A DNA stretch of 64,000 bases. Origin: CAVSWT01 sp963782985. Its GTDB lineage: Bacteria; Bacteroidota; Ignavibacteria; Ignavibacteriales; Ignavibacteriaceae. The stretch is from positions 434,001 through 498,000 of the forward strand of contig CAWALU010000003.1 in assembly GCA_963782985.1 (NCBI GenBank). Direction: 5' to 3'. A program made the translations under genes and the position numbers. The first letter of the stretch is position 1; each line of letters starts with the position of its first letter. This document shows, in pieces, positions 1 through 10,527 of the stretch. The notes below the pieces were generated by a model. That model saw only the letters and a list, made by a program, of their open reading frames with translations. It was not told where the DNA came from and ran no database searches.

Positions 1-176
1 TCATGTGTATTCTGCAACAGCCTCGGTAGGCAGGATCTGAACATTATGATTATGATATTTGCGATGATCCGTCAGAGCTAGATTTTCAATCTTAATAATC
101 AAAAAAAAATCTGTCGTATCATTGCTTTAATTTTATGATCTTCCTCTTAAACTTTAGCTTGGACTTTAATTTTTTT

Positions 177-804
177 TTACTTCACCAGCAGCATCTTTTT
201 TGAAGAAACAAAACTGCCTGCTTGCAGTCTATAAATATACATTCCGCTTGCGTAGTTTGAGCTATCGAAAATCAATTTCATAATTTCCCGGCTGCTGTTG
301 TCTGTTTACAAGCGTAGCAATTTCTTTTCCCAAAACATCATAAACTTTTAACACTGTCAACTGCGGACTGCTGATTGAATACTTTATTTTGGTACTGGGA
401 TTAAATGGATTTGGATAATTTTGTTCCAGCTTAAATTCTTTCGGCGCTGCATAGCTTATTATAAATGATTTACTAAGGGTCATTCCGTTTTTTGCGCTTA
501 TCATAAATGCAATGGTGTCTTTCTTATTTATCTCAGCGTTACTTTCAATATCAAATATAAATGAAATATCTGTTTCTTTATTTGCTTCTATTTTTTCTAT
601 GCTTTGTCTTTTATTCTTAAAGTTTATTGATGAGGATGTTTTGATTAAATCAACCGACACATTTTCTGCGTTTTCTATCTGCGAGATATTGGATAAGGTT
701 ATTACTATTTCATTCCCTTTTGTTCCCGGTTCAACTTCATAGACTGTTTGTGAATATGATAAACCAGTTATTAATAAGAAGGCTGATAAAATTATCTTTT
801 TCAT
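177..804 (-). CDS. Small T9SS-sorted secreted protein (frameshifted)
   Basis: Exported protein of about 208 residues after repair of one frameshift. It has a signal peptide (MKKIILSAFLLITGLSYS), an unrecognised body of about 100 residues, and a C-terminal T9SS type A sorting domain opening NYPNPFNPST near residue 130. The frame stops at 262-264 inside the sorting domain, but the next frame continues FDSSNYASGMYIYRL and ends KKMLLVK at a TAA in 177-179; one surplus base in the A run at 268-271 explains this. The start at 804 is preferred to the ATG at 816 because GGAG lies just ahead of it. By family knowledge the sorting domain directs export through the type IX system to the cell surface. 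The function of the body is unknown. Confidence 0.72.
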
Positions 805-834
805 TTTATGCTCCATTTTTAATCTTCTATTCTA

Positions 835-917
835 CTTAGTGCGGCTTTGTGCTCTGCGTGTCTCAGTGGTAAAGAAAGTTCACCACTAAGGCACTAAGTA
901 CACTCAGAAGCACTTAG
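835..917. repeat. Imperfect inverted repeat, CACTAAG/CACAGAG type
   Basis: The gap between two genes is almost filled by an imperfect palindrome. The right arm reads ACCACTAAGGCACTAAG and the reverse complement of the left arm reads ACCACTGAGACACGCAGAG, with matching ends CTTAG and CACTAAG. The wording resembles the CCACAGAG repeats around the GxxExxY gene at 26.2-26.6 kb, which suggests one dispersed family. No coding potential was seen. Confidence 0.5.
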
Positions 918-929
918 TTTATTCTGTGC

Positions 930-3100
930 TTATTGTGTAAACTCAACAGTACCGTTAATGCCAATATCTTGAGTTTTATCTTGCTGCTGTCCGTTATAAT
1001 TTACTCTGAATGATAAACTTTTCGGAAGCATTTCTTTTACCGCTTTTCCATCTACTGTAGTTCCAAAGTCTCTCCACGCACCGGAATAATATTTTACATC
1101 TGCACCATCAACCGGCTGGTTTTGATTGTCTGTTACTTTTACTGTGCATAGTACAGTTGAAAAAACTACCGTGCTGTTTGCGCCGATATCTTGCTGCTTG
1201 TCATTTGAAATAAAATCATACGTCATTCTGAATGAATAATTTTTTGGAAGCAACTCTTTGCTTACAGTTCCATTCGTGATTGTTCCAAAACTTCTCCAAC
1301 CGCCGGCATAATATTGAACAGTTCCAGCATCACTGATTAAATTACCTAAACTATTTTTTAATTGAACAGAAGCATTTACTGTTTGGAAAGCTACAGTTGG
1401 ATTATCACCGATGTTCTGCTGCTTGTCATTGCTGCCGCCTTCGTAAGTCATTCTAAAGCTGTACGTATTTGGAAGAAGTTCTTTTGCTGCAATGCCGTTT
1501 TGCGTTGTGCCGAAATTTCTCCAACTGCCCGCGTAATATTGAACTTGCCCTTCGGGTAATAATTCCCCTAAGCTATTTTTTAATTGAACAGAAGCATTTA
1601 CTGTTTGGAAAGTATAAGTATTATTTTGTGCGGGTACATTGTTTATTTGCTGTGAACCGCCTTCATAAGTCATTCTGATGCTTAATGTTTGTTTGTCTGT
1701 AATTATAGTAAAAGTGCCGTCGCCGTTATTTACAGCATCTTTCCACGCACCCTCGTAATATTGAAGTGAACCGTTTGTGAGAAGTGCCCCGCTGCTGTTG
1801 GTTAGGGTTACTGTTAGGTTAGGAGATGGTTCTTCAGGAATTGACGGAAGCCTATCTAAAATATATTGAGCATTCCAGTAAAGAAATTTCCAGCCTTCTA
1901 ATGTTACAAAACGTGGATCGGTATTAAGTGAGTCTTTAAATACATAATCCACACTGTCTTGAAATGCTTTTACTTCTTTTGCCGTTCCAAGCGGAATCGC
2001 CGTTTAGTTAATTTTGTTTTTGATGATTGTAAATAATCTTTGAGATTATTAGAAAAATTTTCGTCACTTAACCAATTATAATTAAAAGAAACGTTTATTA
2101 ATGACGTTAAAGTGTCAAGCATATTTGAAACAGTTACTGAACTTTCTGATTTTGCAGGTTTAAATCCTTTAATATTCCAGTCCAATGGCACACTCACAAG
2201 AGGTGAAGTTTCTGTTTGTAACCAATCCTTCATAAATTTTATCCATTGAGGAGAAAAATATTTACTTGAAAAATCAAATGGTCCCTCACCGTACATTAAG
2301 GGGAAATACTCAGAACGGATAAATTCATCTGGTTCTTGAGGAATAACCCACATACTTCTTTCCATTTGATTATTGGGATCGTAGATTGATAATTCGAAAA
2401 AAAAATCATATCTAATATCACCTGACTTTTCTCTAAACTTATTATCTAAAATTGAAACTGCTTCAGTATGGTCAACATTATTTAGATCATTAATCGCTTT
2501 TAAAAATTCGGAATGATCTATTATAGTATCTAATCTACTCAAAATTAGGTTTTTAATATCCTGCCTATAATCTTCAACTGATGCATAATAATTCAAACCC
2601 ATCATGGCTAAAGATTCATCATCATTAATATAGTTATTTTCTAAAATATGAAATAATTCTAAACTAAGCTGCCCTGCTTGAGCTAATTCAATTATTGCCC
2701 ATAATTTAACATCATTGTTTGGGCAGTATTCAACAATTGAATTCATACCATTTATTGCGGATTGTTCTCCAAGATAACCTTTTATTTCTTGATCATAAAA
2801 AAATCTTAACCAAGTACCAGATAGAGTAAATTGGTCAGCAGTATCCAAAACAGTATTTAAATTACTTAATAAAAAATTTCGTTCTTCTCCAGTATGATAA
2901 TAAGCAATAAATTTTCCAGCAGATTTATATTTAAACCATGGTGAATTAGGATTTGTGATAATAGCTTTTAGATGTATCACACTTGTATCTTTATCTACTA
3001 ACTCAAACTCATGAGGGCTTGGTTCAGATATTTTCCAAAGACTTTGTGAAAATAAATTCACACAAAAAATTGACCAAATAAATAAATATAACAATTTCAT
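930..3100 (-). CDS. Secreted protein with four C-terminal YYxGxW repeats (frameshifted)
   Basis: Reconstructed exported protein of about 723 residues. It has a signal peptide (MKLLYLFIWSIFCVNLFSQ), then an unrecognised, probably helical region of about 340 residues, and then four tandem repeats of 73-75 residues, each with YY-x-G-x-W followed by FGTT and a KELLPxxYSFRMTY-like segment. The first frame stops at 1970; shifting by one base after the T run at 2003-2005 gives IPLGTAKEVKAFQDSVDYVF, which joins directly to the repeat frame, so one base is probably missing. No T9SS domain is present; the protein ends after repeat four with VEFTQ. A binding or adhesion role for the repeats is inference only. 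Confidence 0.65.
933..1820 (-). repeat. Four tandem 73-75-codon YYxGxW repeats
   Basis: Four consecutive protein-level repeats fill the last 296 codons of the gene. Repeats two and three both begin NASVQLKNSLG and are also alike in DNA (both carry the ctatttttTAATTGAACAGAAG-type stretch around 1347 and 1575), indicating recent duplication or gene conversion. Repeats one and four are more diverged. Shared positions are YYxGxW, a central FGT turn and a closing IG(x)NxTVxF strand. Confidence 0.85.
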
Positions 3101-3133
3101 TTTAATACCTTTAATAACTAATTTCTATCGTAA

Positions 3134-5657
3134 TTAATTAGTACAATTATATGAATCTAAAAACCAACTTTTACTTCTCGCCCAATTTTTAATTATTTTC
3201 TTTACATTTTTATACCATTTTTCAGCATATTCATCAGCATTAATTTCCCAAGTTTTCACTTCAAAAATATCTCCATTATTTGTTTTAATTGTTGTAAAAC
3301 TTCTCTTTTGTTTATCAATTACTAGTTCAATAGAATTCGAAATGGAAGAGGTTATTCTTGACTTCGTTATAAAATCCAATGCATCTTCTGGACAGGCGAA
3401 ATCTTTTTTTAGCTTTTTATTATTCCTAATCTCGGGGAAAGCCTTATTATTAATTGCCTTTGAAAATTCAGTGCTATCATCTATAAAATGTTTATATTCG
3501 TGTTCCTTGACCCCCCGACTAAAATTATAAATATAATCCAAGTTCTTAGTAAAATCCTTATCTGAAAAAATTGAATATTCAGGTTGTCGATAACTTCCTT
3601 TAGCATAATAGTCTATGAATTTCATAAGTTGAAAATATTGTTTACAGTTTGTAATTTTTTCATTTAAAACTGTTTCATCTAGCCCGTCAACCAAATCATC
3701 GAATACAAAAAAATTATCATAGCATACATCACTTATAATTGGAATTCTTAAATTTTCAATATTAAAATTCCATTTATAATTTTCTTCGGACGATGCTGAC
3801 TTATTTAGACATATTTTAATCTTCATGTCCTCCATAAAATGATAAACTTTATCCAACCCTTGTATATCGTGTAAAGGTTTTGTTAAACCTAATATTAAAC
3901 CGTCCCCATTATTATTATAATTATAAGAACATGCATCTTCAATCTTTGCAATATGATAGGTTTCATTATCATCGTACCAGCTCCATGTATCCCCTAATTG
4001 CAAGAGTATAATTTCATTACCAGCAAGTTTTTGAGGCTCAACATCATTGCATTCAACAATTTCTTCTTCACATTCATCATCTATAATTTCTCCATGCCCA
4101 TATCCAAATATTACTATGCTTGCTGCAGGCGGCGGTGCAGTTCCATTTGGAAGTATTACATTTGTTTTATCTTCCTCAACCTTTCTACTCTTTTTTGCTT
4201 CGTATTTCTCTGCTTTTTATTTTAGGAGCAGGTTTTATTTTATCTATTTGTTCTAAAGTTTTTGATGTTGTTCCTTTTGTTTTTGGCGACGCTAATATTA
4301 TTCCTCCATCATCAATTTTGGTTGTTACTCTTATGCTTATTTTCGCTGTATCTATGTCAATGCTGTTTGAAGCAATAAATTTAAAGCCTTCTTCTATTTC
4401 AACAAATTCATCTGCGGTATCTAATTCTGCTGTGTTGAGAATGGTTCCGTATTCTTTTCCCCTTTCTATTTTAATATCAAATAATTGATGCGGTAAAAAT
4501 GGTTCATAACTTACATCTTCCGGATCAGAAAATGGATAGCTGTCAATTCTCTTTTTTAAATATATATTTGCCGTATCTCCCGCAGACAGCACTGCCGGAA
4601 GGAATGTTACACGTATGGGATAATTTTGGTTCGGCGCTACATTTATATTTACATCCGTTCCCGGCATATCAGCGTCAGTTGTGCTGATGTGTATTTTCAC
4701 TTTTCCCGTATCTTCCGGTTCAATTCCGTTTGCTTCAAAATTTATAAAGTAATAAATATCTTCACCAATATTTGTAAAGCTATTGCTTTTTATTTTTTCA
4801 TTATATTCATTACGATAAAACATCGTTCCGTATTCTTCACCTTCTACAATTGAAACGTTAAACTTAACATTATCCGGGAAGCCTCCTCCCGCTGAAAAAT
4901 TCCATGCACCTTTACAATTATAATTTGCATACCATTCTGATGAATCCAGTGAACTGCAAAACACCGCTTCCATTCTAGGGATAAATTCGTCTTCTTCTGC
5001 ATGTGGTATTTCTATTGGTTCACTATTTTCTTCAAATACAAATGGACGCTTTTCTATTAATGTATGAAAGTATTTTGTTTGATTAAGACTAACGCTGTGA
5101 ATGCTGTAAGTTACCGCTGCCTCGTTCTGTTCTAAATAATGATAACGTATGTGATACGTTTGGTCATCACGTCTCGGCACGCAGTCAAAAACCATTAAAT
5201 TGCCGCTGCCAATTAATTCGCTGCCGCTTATTCCGCTCAAACTTGTTTCTTCCATATCAGTCCAACCGCATCCGTATTCATCAATCGGAACACACTCTTG
5301 AAAGCTAGCGTATTCTGCACCTTCAATAATTTGTATTTCAAAAGGTCCATTGCTTGGGTTTACGAAATTACCGAAATAAACATTTCCTTGAGTACCAAAC
5401 AACTGCTGCGCCGGATCGATGGGTCCCCAATAGCCAACCCAGACAACTTGCCAGTAGTGATCTGTCTGAGTGTTTTCAATATATGGTCCGCACGGAGTAA
5501 AGCCTCTGTTAAGCTGATTATTATTTTGAGGCTTTGAAAAAACTTGCGATGATCCCGGTTTTATCTCCACCTTCTCTTTTATTTTTATTTGCGGAAATAT
5601 GGTGATGTTAGCTGCAATGAGCAAGATAAGAATTGCAAATAGTTTCCCACTTTTCAT
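3134..5657 (-). CDS. Large secreted protein with HEYKH metallopeptidase-like motif (frameshifted)
   Basis: Reconstructed length is about 840 residues. It has a signal peptide (MKSGKLFAILILLIAANITIFPQ) and a long region with two similar segments built round E-x-G-x-E-Y-x-T/S phrases. The C-terminal 290 residues contain HEYKH (coded at 3488-3502), followed about 85 residues later by NADEYAEKW. HExxH followed by an acidic residue is the pattern of zinc metallopeptidases; whether this protein is active is unknown. The frame stops at 4185, but moving one base at the T run 4214-4218 gives AEKYEAKKSRKVEEDKTNV and an open frame to 3134. Start 5657 is preferred over TTG at 5672 because GAGGG sits five bases ahead. 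No T9SS domain was seen. Confidence 0.6.
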
Positions 5658-5727
5658 GCTTCCCTCTTTCAAATTAATTCCCTCTTATAAATTCCCTTTT
5701 GTTATAAGACTTATTACAAACTATTTT

Positions 5728-5763
5728 ATTTGTAAAAATTTCATAAATGAAATTCTTACAAAT
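5728..5763. promoter_or_regulatory. 36-bp near-perfect palindrome upstream of the HEYKH gene
   Basis: Two 16-base arms (ATTTGTAA and AATTTCA blocks) are separated by TAAA and differ at a single position. The palindrome lies about 70 bases upstream of the HEYKH-protein start and 80 bases after the EVE-gene stop, both on the minus strand. Neither side is followed by a T run, so an operator or cruciform site is more likely than a terminator. The function is inferred. Confidence 0.5.
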
Positions 5764-5777
5764 GCAAATTAAGATAT

Positions 5778-5787
5778 GGGGGGGGGG
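5778..5787. repeat. G10 homopolymer in promoter-proximal intergenic DNA
   Basis: Ten consecutive G residues on the plus strand stand in very AT-rich DNA, between the palindrome at 5728-5763 and the upstream EVE gene. Tracts of this kind can vary by slipped-strand mispairing; the exact length may also be uncertain because this assembly has homopolymer errors. Confidence 0.75.
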
Positions 5788-5841
5788 TAATGTCAAGTAA
5801 AAAGTTTAAAGAAATAATTTTTTTAAATGAAGCAAAAATAT

Positions 5842-6264
5842 TTATTTAATTTCAGCTTCCATAGCTTCGGAAATTATTAAAAAATCATTTTTAGGAATTT
5901 CAAACATTCCTCTTCTGAATGGAAAGCCCCATTTTTGTTTATCTTTTATGAAACTTAACTTATTAATCAGATTTTTAATTGAAGCTTCCTTGCACTTTAA
6001 AAATTTAACATTCCTTCTCCATGGATGAAAGTCTGGAGACATTTCAGCTTGATAAGGTTCGTCATCTAAGCATTTACCAATTGCAGTAAAATTTTGAAGA
6101 GGTTTGCCGTCTTTAAATTGTATTTTTGGAGAATAAAAAACTATGTAATCTCCCTTGCTCATTCTTTTTAAGTTATGCGGACTGCCGTGATTCGCTTGTG
6201 TAAATCCACCTTCAACGCCGTGCATTACGTGATCTTTTGAAACTGTGTTTATCCAGTATTTCAT
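5842..6264 (-). CDS. EVE domain protein (UPF0310 family)
   Basis: A 140-residue single-domain protein matching the UPF0310/EVE family throughout: it opens MKYWINTVSKDHV, then GVEGGFTQANHG and GDYIVFYSP. EVE domains share the PUA/YTH-like fold and are thought to bind modified bases in nucleic acid; many occur beside defence genes, though no defence system is recognisable here. It follows the DUF5995 gene on the same strand with a gap of 23 bases, so the two are probably cotranscribed. Length is normal for the family and the start is the conserved MKYWIN. The physiological substrate is not known. Confidence 0.92.
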   Translation of the reverse strand: MKYWINTVSKDHVMHGVEGGFTQANHGSPHNLKRMSKGDYIVFYSPKIQFKDGKPLQNFTAIGKCLDDEPYQAEMSPDFHPWRRNVKFLKCKEASIKNLINKLSFIKDKQKWGFPFRRGMFEIPKNDFLIISEAMEAEIK

Positions 6265-6287
6265 TTATAGCTTTATAAATATTTTAT

Positions 6288-7046
6288 TTAATCTTCTTCA
6301 AGCTTTTTAATAATTTTTTTTACATCGGTTTCTTCAAATCTGGAAATGATTTTCAAAATAAACCTTGTCAATTTTCCCGGCGGGTTTTTTATAAATAAGC
6401 CTAAGTTGGATATAAAGCTATCAATGGTTTCAACTTTAACCTTTGTTTCGTCTTCGTTTAAATAAGCTAGGGAACTCGCAGATTCCCATGCCTGCTGACG
6501 CGCTTTAACAATGCTGAAATTAATTATTTGTTCATCCTCATTTTCACCTATCCAATCAAGTAGAAACATTAATCTTGATACTTTTGAAAGACGGTCTTGC
6601 ATTTCATTTATCAAATCTTTTAAAATCTGGTTTACAAGCATAAAATCTTTTTGCAAAGAATTTATTTTATCCCCCATTGCTATGCTTGATGCCGCAATGC
6701 AGAGGTCTAAATTAATATGGGCATTCATTCCTAAAATTATATGTTGAATGATTGTCAGCTTTTCATTTTGGGATTGGAATGCTACCATCCAGGATTTTGA
6801 AATTGAATTATTCAAACAAAAACTTTTGTAAGCATTTATATAAAGATTGGCAAAAGCTACATCCATAATTTGCATACGGTCATTATCTTCAAATCTTCTA
6901 TCAATTACAGCTTGCTTTATTTGTGCGGTAGTTCTTCTATAAATATATGCAAATATCCCAAGGCGATTATTTTCCTTAATAGAATTTTCAATAATTGCAT
7001 CAAGCTCGTTTAGAACTTCATCAATTGTTTTTGTCTTATTATCCAA
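6288..7046 (-). CDS. DUF5995 family protein
   Basis: A 252-residue cytosolic protein with no signal peptide or membrane segment. It carries the hallmarks of DUF5995: an N-terminal IDEVLNELDAII helix, LGIFAYIYRRTT, DVAFANLYINAY, and the strongly conserved GMNAHINLDL block near residue 105. The His and Asp residues in that block suggest a metal- or ligand-binding helical bundle, but no biochemical function is established for the family. It is the first gene of a probable two-gene unit with the EVE protein. Family assignment is by remembered motifs. Confidence 0.8.
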   Translation of the reverse strand: MDNKTKTIDEVLNELDAIIENSIKENNRLGIFAYIYRRTTAQIKQAVIDRRFEDNDRMQIMDVAFANLYINAYKSFCLNNSISKSWMVAFQSQNEKLTIIQHIILGMNAHINLDLCIAASSIAMGDKINSLQKDFMLVNQILKDLINEMQDRLSKVSRLMFLLDWIGENEDEQIINFSIVKARQQAWESASSLAYLNEDETKVKVETIDSFISNLGLFIKNPPGKLTRFILKIISRFEETDVKKIIKKLEED

Positions 7047-7169
7047 TTTAATTTTTATCCTGAAATAAATTAGTGTAATTGCGATTCTATAATGTAACCT
7101 ACGCCAATAAAAATGATCTTGTAAATACCCAAAACCGCAGAAGTATTAGAAATATCTATTATGTAAATC

Positions 7170-10100
7170 CTATTTTAAAATCATCATTTTCTTGGTTTGA
7201 ATATAATTTCCAACCTGTATCTGGTAAAAATAAACACCGCTTGGCAAAGGCGAATGGCTATGAGCTGCATTAGAATTAAATACCGCTTCATAAGTTCCCG
7301 CCTGTTTATATTCGTTCACAAGCGTCGCAACTTCGCCGCCCAGTGCATTATAAACTTTTAATGTTTGCCACCCGCTGGTTGGCGATTGCCAGCTTATAAT
7401 TGTGGACGGGTTAAATGGGTTGGGATAATTCTGATAAAGCTTAAACTCTTTGGGTAAAGAACTAGATTCATCTTTATTTACTTCGGTGGTTATTCCAAAA
7501 AAAAACATAATCTTTTTTATTAGCTCGTTTCTTATTTCTGCAGGATAAATTGTTTCAAATGGAAAACCTAATGAAATAACTTTTCCCACTGAGCTTCCAC
7601 CGTTAAAAAGTCCGCTAAAAGCTATTCCGGCAAAACCATAAGAACTATCAAATCCAGAATATAATAAACATCCTTCTCCGCCGTTAATTCCTTTAACAAC
7701 ATCCGGATATTTTACATCTATAGTTCCATGAGTTCCGTTATCAAAATAAAATGAATTCAATCCATCAAAAATAGAAGCAATCTGTGTGCTTACTTGATAG
7801 TGAGTTCCTGGGGAATTGCCAGGAGCGTCGTCAATGTATTTCATCTTTAAAAAGTTCCAAATAAAATCTTTATCAATTGCGGAACCTTTGTAATCTAAGT
7901 CCCAAGCAATTTCACTTCCGGAGACGAAAAGATTTCCGCCCTTACCTAAATAACTTTTTATAATTTCTTGTTCCTTCGAACCAAACGTTTCATCCACTGT
8001 ACTTTCTTCACCTAAAATATAATCAACAAGTTTGTAATCATTTAAATTGAATGAGGTATCGATAATTGCATCATTCGTAGCCGACTCAAATGCAGCCCCG
8101 TTATTTAAGAAAGCGCTTCCATGCTGTCTAATAAAATTATAAGTGTTTCCGGTTGAGCCCCTATCAAATCCATTTACAATTAAAGTTACGGGTTTACGAT
8201 CAGTAGGAATACCTGCAAGAACTTCCGACTGGGGAGAAGTACCATATGCATTAACCGCAGCAACCTTAACAAAAACGATTGAATCGGTTGGAAGATTGCT
8301 GATTAAAAAATTATTGGTACTGGAACTGAATGGAGAATTAAAATCAGTTCCGTTTTTACTTAATGAAACTTGATATTTTTCAACATTTGGATCCTTACTA
8401 ATAATTATCCTTATCTTAGTTTCACTTTCTGTTTTTATCCCAAATGATTTTGGTTGAGTTGGAGCAAATGTATTTGAAGAAATGTAGGTCGGCTGAACCA
8501 TGATTCCATCCTCGTCACTTAAAATTTTGTACATAACTGGATCAGTTAGAATATCTTGAATTTTCTTAATCTTACCATCAATAGTAATTTCAGAATTTAA
8601 AAATCTAATTCCATGACTATAATCGGTATATGTATTTATATGGATATTAGTCAAAGGCTGAATTGGTTGCCCGTTAAGCTGATGCCATCCATAAATAACA
8701 ACATGATTAGGCCTTGAGGAATCAATGATTTTATTACTAAGCACAACATCTTTTTTAATTCCGCCGGTTAGCTGGCCTAATACTCCTCCCGCATTTATAA
8801 ACTGCTGTTGAATAGCGGAGTTATGTTCGATAAATTTTGAGACAAGTTCATTTTGATTCCCCACCGGCGTATAAGTAACAGGATCAAGTTTCACTTCAGA
8901 ATTCGAATAGATATTATCGACAAGTTTTCTTGTCGGCATAACAGCGCCGAATAAATCTGCTAATCTTTGTGCGGTAATGGGACCAGTTGGAATTCTGCAA
9001 AAATCACTGTCGGAACCGATTGCAAGATAATCTGGCATTACTTCATATTTAATTGAATGTGAAACTCCATTGGCATCGATGGATATAGTTTCAATAGTTT
9101 TTAATTTTCTTAAAAAGTCAGGAATATTTCCGGTTGAAGCTTCATTGTATATTTCTTTTTCGCGATCTTCAAAAGTCATGTTCATTACTGATTGCATAAA
9201 CTCTGAACCTGACTTAGCATCTGGTGAACGCGGCGGAATTGTTAAAGGCTGAGGATAATTAACATTTATTTGAATCCATTGTGAGTAAGCTCTTGTTCCG
9301 TAATACTCATAACCTTCATTTTCGTGCTGGGTTCCGGAAACCATTCCTTGAATAAAACCGTTTCTTTCGACTTGAACTGTGTGAAGAATTTGCCGAAATG
9401 GGTTTTTCTTCAAAATAAATTTTATTCTTCCGTTAAGCGCAGTGTATTTGATAAATGAGCTGTCTTCTCCATCAGTAAAAGTAAAATAATTGGAAAGATA
9501 CGTTTTCATTAATTTACTTCTATACCATGTTCCGCCAGTTGGTGAAACAATAGGATCTCCATTGTACAAAGCGACACTGTCATTATAAGCAATTACACTT
9601 AAATAATTTTCATCAGAAGCATTGAGCCATTGAACCAGCTTACTTCCATAAACAGTTTCATAACCATAGTCGCTATCGAGAAAAGAAATTCTTTTTACAT
9701 ATTCGGGAATTTCATTAAAGGCATCCATAAAGCTGAAATCGAAACGTCCGCCGCCGCTGTGTCCTGTAATAATTACGAAAGGATTGTAATTGCTAAAAAG
9801 TGATTTAAGATAATCGACGATATTTTTTATTAATACCTCATCGTTAGAATATTTGCTGCTCCATGCAGGCCAGCTTTTTTGTGCCGCTTCAAGGTAGACT
9901 GTTACTAAATTATATTCTGTTATGGTTTGACGTAAAAATCTAGTTTGAGCGCCGATATGCTGAATGTCATAGTGCCAGTCATCCCCAGCATCTAAAATTT
10001 TACCAACCGTCTGTTCAATTGTGTTTCCATTCGGAAGTGCAAATAAAGCCAATCCAACAGGTAAATCAGGGTTAAAATAATTTGGCGCAGGCGCGTTGAT

Positions 10101-10274
10101 TTGAATTCTTACATCCGGTGAAAAGTAAAATGTTATGACCTGTTCATCATAATAAGGGCTGGCATTAAATCCCGGAAGATTGACTGGCTCCATAAGCTTG
10201 TTTATACGGGCAGCTGCATTTAAACATTGGGAGAAAACTAAAAAAATGAATAATAATAAAAATTTAATTTTCAT
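7170..10274 (-). CDS. T9SS-exported hydrolase-like multidomain protein
   Basis: A 1034-residue exported protein. The signal peptide covers residues 1-21. An alpha/beta-hydrolase-like part has the nucleophile-elbow motif GHSGGG at 171-176 (Ser173) followed by FLDSDYGYE. A fibronectin type III-like stretch lies around 620-710, and a segment near 715-930 includes GGNLFVSGSEIAWDLD, resembling glutamine-amidotransferase-like Rossmann domains of secreted proteins. A T9SS sorting domain starts at NYPNPFNPST near 950 and ends KKMMILK. The order suggests a cell-surface hydrolase, but substrate and activity are unknown, and the second and third acid/base residues were not identified. It stands alone, with more than 100 bases free on each side. 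Confidence 0.75.
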   Translation of the reverse strand: MKIKFLLLFIFLVFSQCLNAAARINKLMEPVNLPGFNASPYYDEQVITFYFSPDVRIQINAPAPNYFNPDLPVGLALFALPNGNTIEQTVGKILDAGDDWHYDIQHIGAQTRFLRQTITEYNLVTVYLEAAQKSWPAWSSKYSNDEVLIKNIVDYLKSLFSNYNPFVIITGHSGGGRFDFSFMDAFNEIPEYVKRISFLDSDYGYETVYGSKLVQWLNASDENYLSVIAYNDSVALYNGDPIVSPTGGTWYRSKLMKTYLSNYFTFTDGEDSSFIKYTALNGRIKFILKKNPFRQILHTVQVERNGFIQGMVSGTQHENEGYEYYGTRAYSQWIQINVNYPQPLTIPPRSPDAKSGSEFMQSVMNMTFEDREKEIYNEASTGNIPDFLRKLKTIETISIDANGVSHSIKYEVMPDYLAIGSDSDFCRIPTGPITAQRLADLFGAVMPTRKLVDNIYSNSEVKLDPVTYTPVGNQNELVSKFIEHNSAIQQQFINAGGVLGQLTGGIKKDVVLSNKIIDSSRPNHVVIYGWHQLNGQPIQPLTNIHINTYTDYSHGIRFLNSEITIDGKIKKIQDILTDPVMYKILSDEDGIMVQPTYISSNTFAPTQPKSFGIKTESETKIRIIISKDPNVEKYQVSLSKNGTDFNSPFSSSTNNFLISNLPTDSIVFVKVAAVNAYGTSPQSEVLAGIPTDRKPVTLIVNGFDRGSTGNTYNFIRQHGSAFLNNGAAFESATNDAIIDTSFNLNDYKLVDYILGEESTVDETFGSKEQEIIKSYLGKGGNLFVSGSEIAWDLDYKGSAIDKDFIWNFLKMKYIDDAPGNSPGTHYQVSTQIASIFDGLNSFYFDNGTHGTIDVKYPDVVKGINGGEGCLLYSGFDSSYGFAGIAFSGLFNGGSSVGKVISLGFPFETIYPAEIRNELIKKIMFFFGITTEVNKDESSSLPKEFKLYQNYPNPFNPSTIISWQSPTSGWQTLKVYNALGGEVATLVNEYKQAGTYEAVFNSNAAHSHSPLPSGVYFYQIQVGNYIQTKKMMILK

Positions 10275-10527
10275 GGCAATCTATTGAAGGCTTAATTGAA
10301 ATTATCTATCTAAGAATAGTTATTTAAATATAAAGGTAAGGATAATTTTTTATTTTAATTCAATTGACGAAAAATATTATTTAACTCGGTCGTCATAACT
10401 TCTCAGCAGCCGAAATAAATTTTTAACCTTTATGATTAGCGCTGAGTAAGTATAGTAGTCGGGTGTCATCTATTTAATATACCGCAGAATTCGCTTTTAG
10501 TTTGTTAATCTTTTTGCCTGTCATCAT

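Noticed and set aside
1..100. Minus-strand frame ending at the window edge, with a readable tail HNHNVQILPTEAVAEYT
   Set aside because: Only about 40 codons are open, there is no ATG start or ribosome site, and no family was recognised; too weak to call.
933..1820. Direct repeats that might suggest a CRISPR-like array
   Set aside because: The repeat unit is 219-225 bases, keeps the reading frame, and is explained by protein repeats; no spacers of uniform size.
4120..4488. 122-codon plus-strand frame opposite the HEYKH-protein gene
   Set aside because: Low-complexity Ser/Phe/Leu translation, antisense to a well-supported exported protein; a shadow frame.
10275..10527. Gene-free gap of 253 bases searched for small genes, tRNA or a terminator
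   Set aside because: Nothing beyond AT-rich DNA could be supported.
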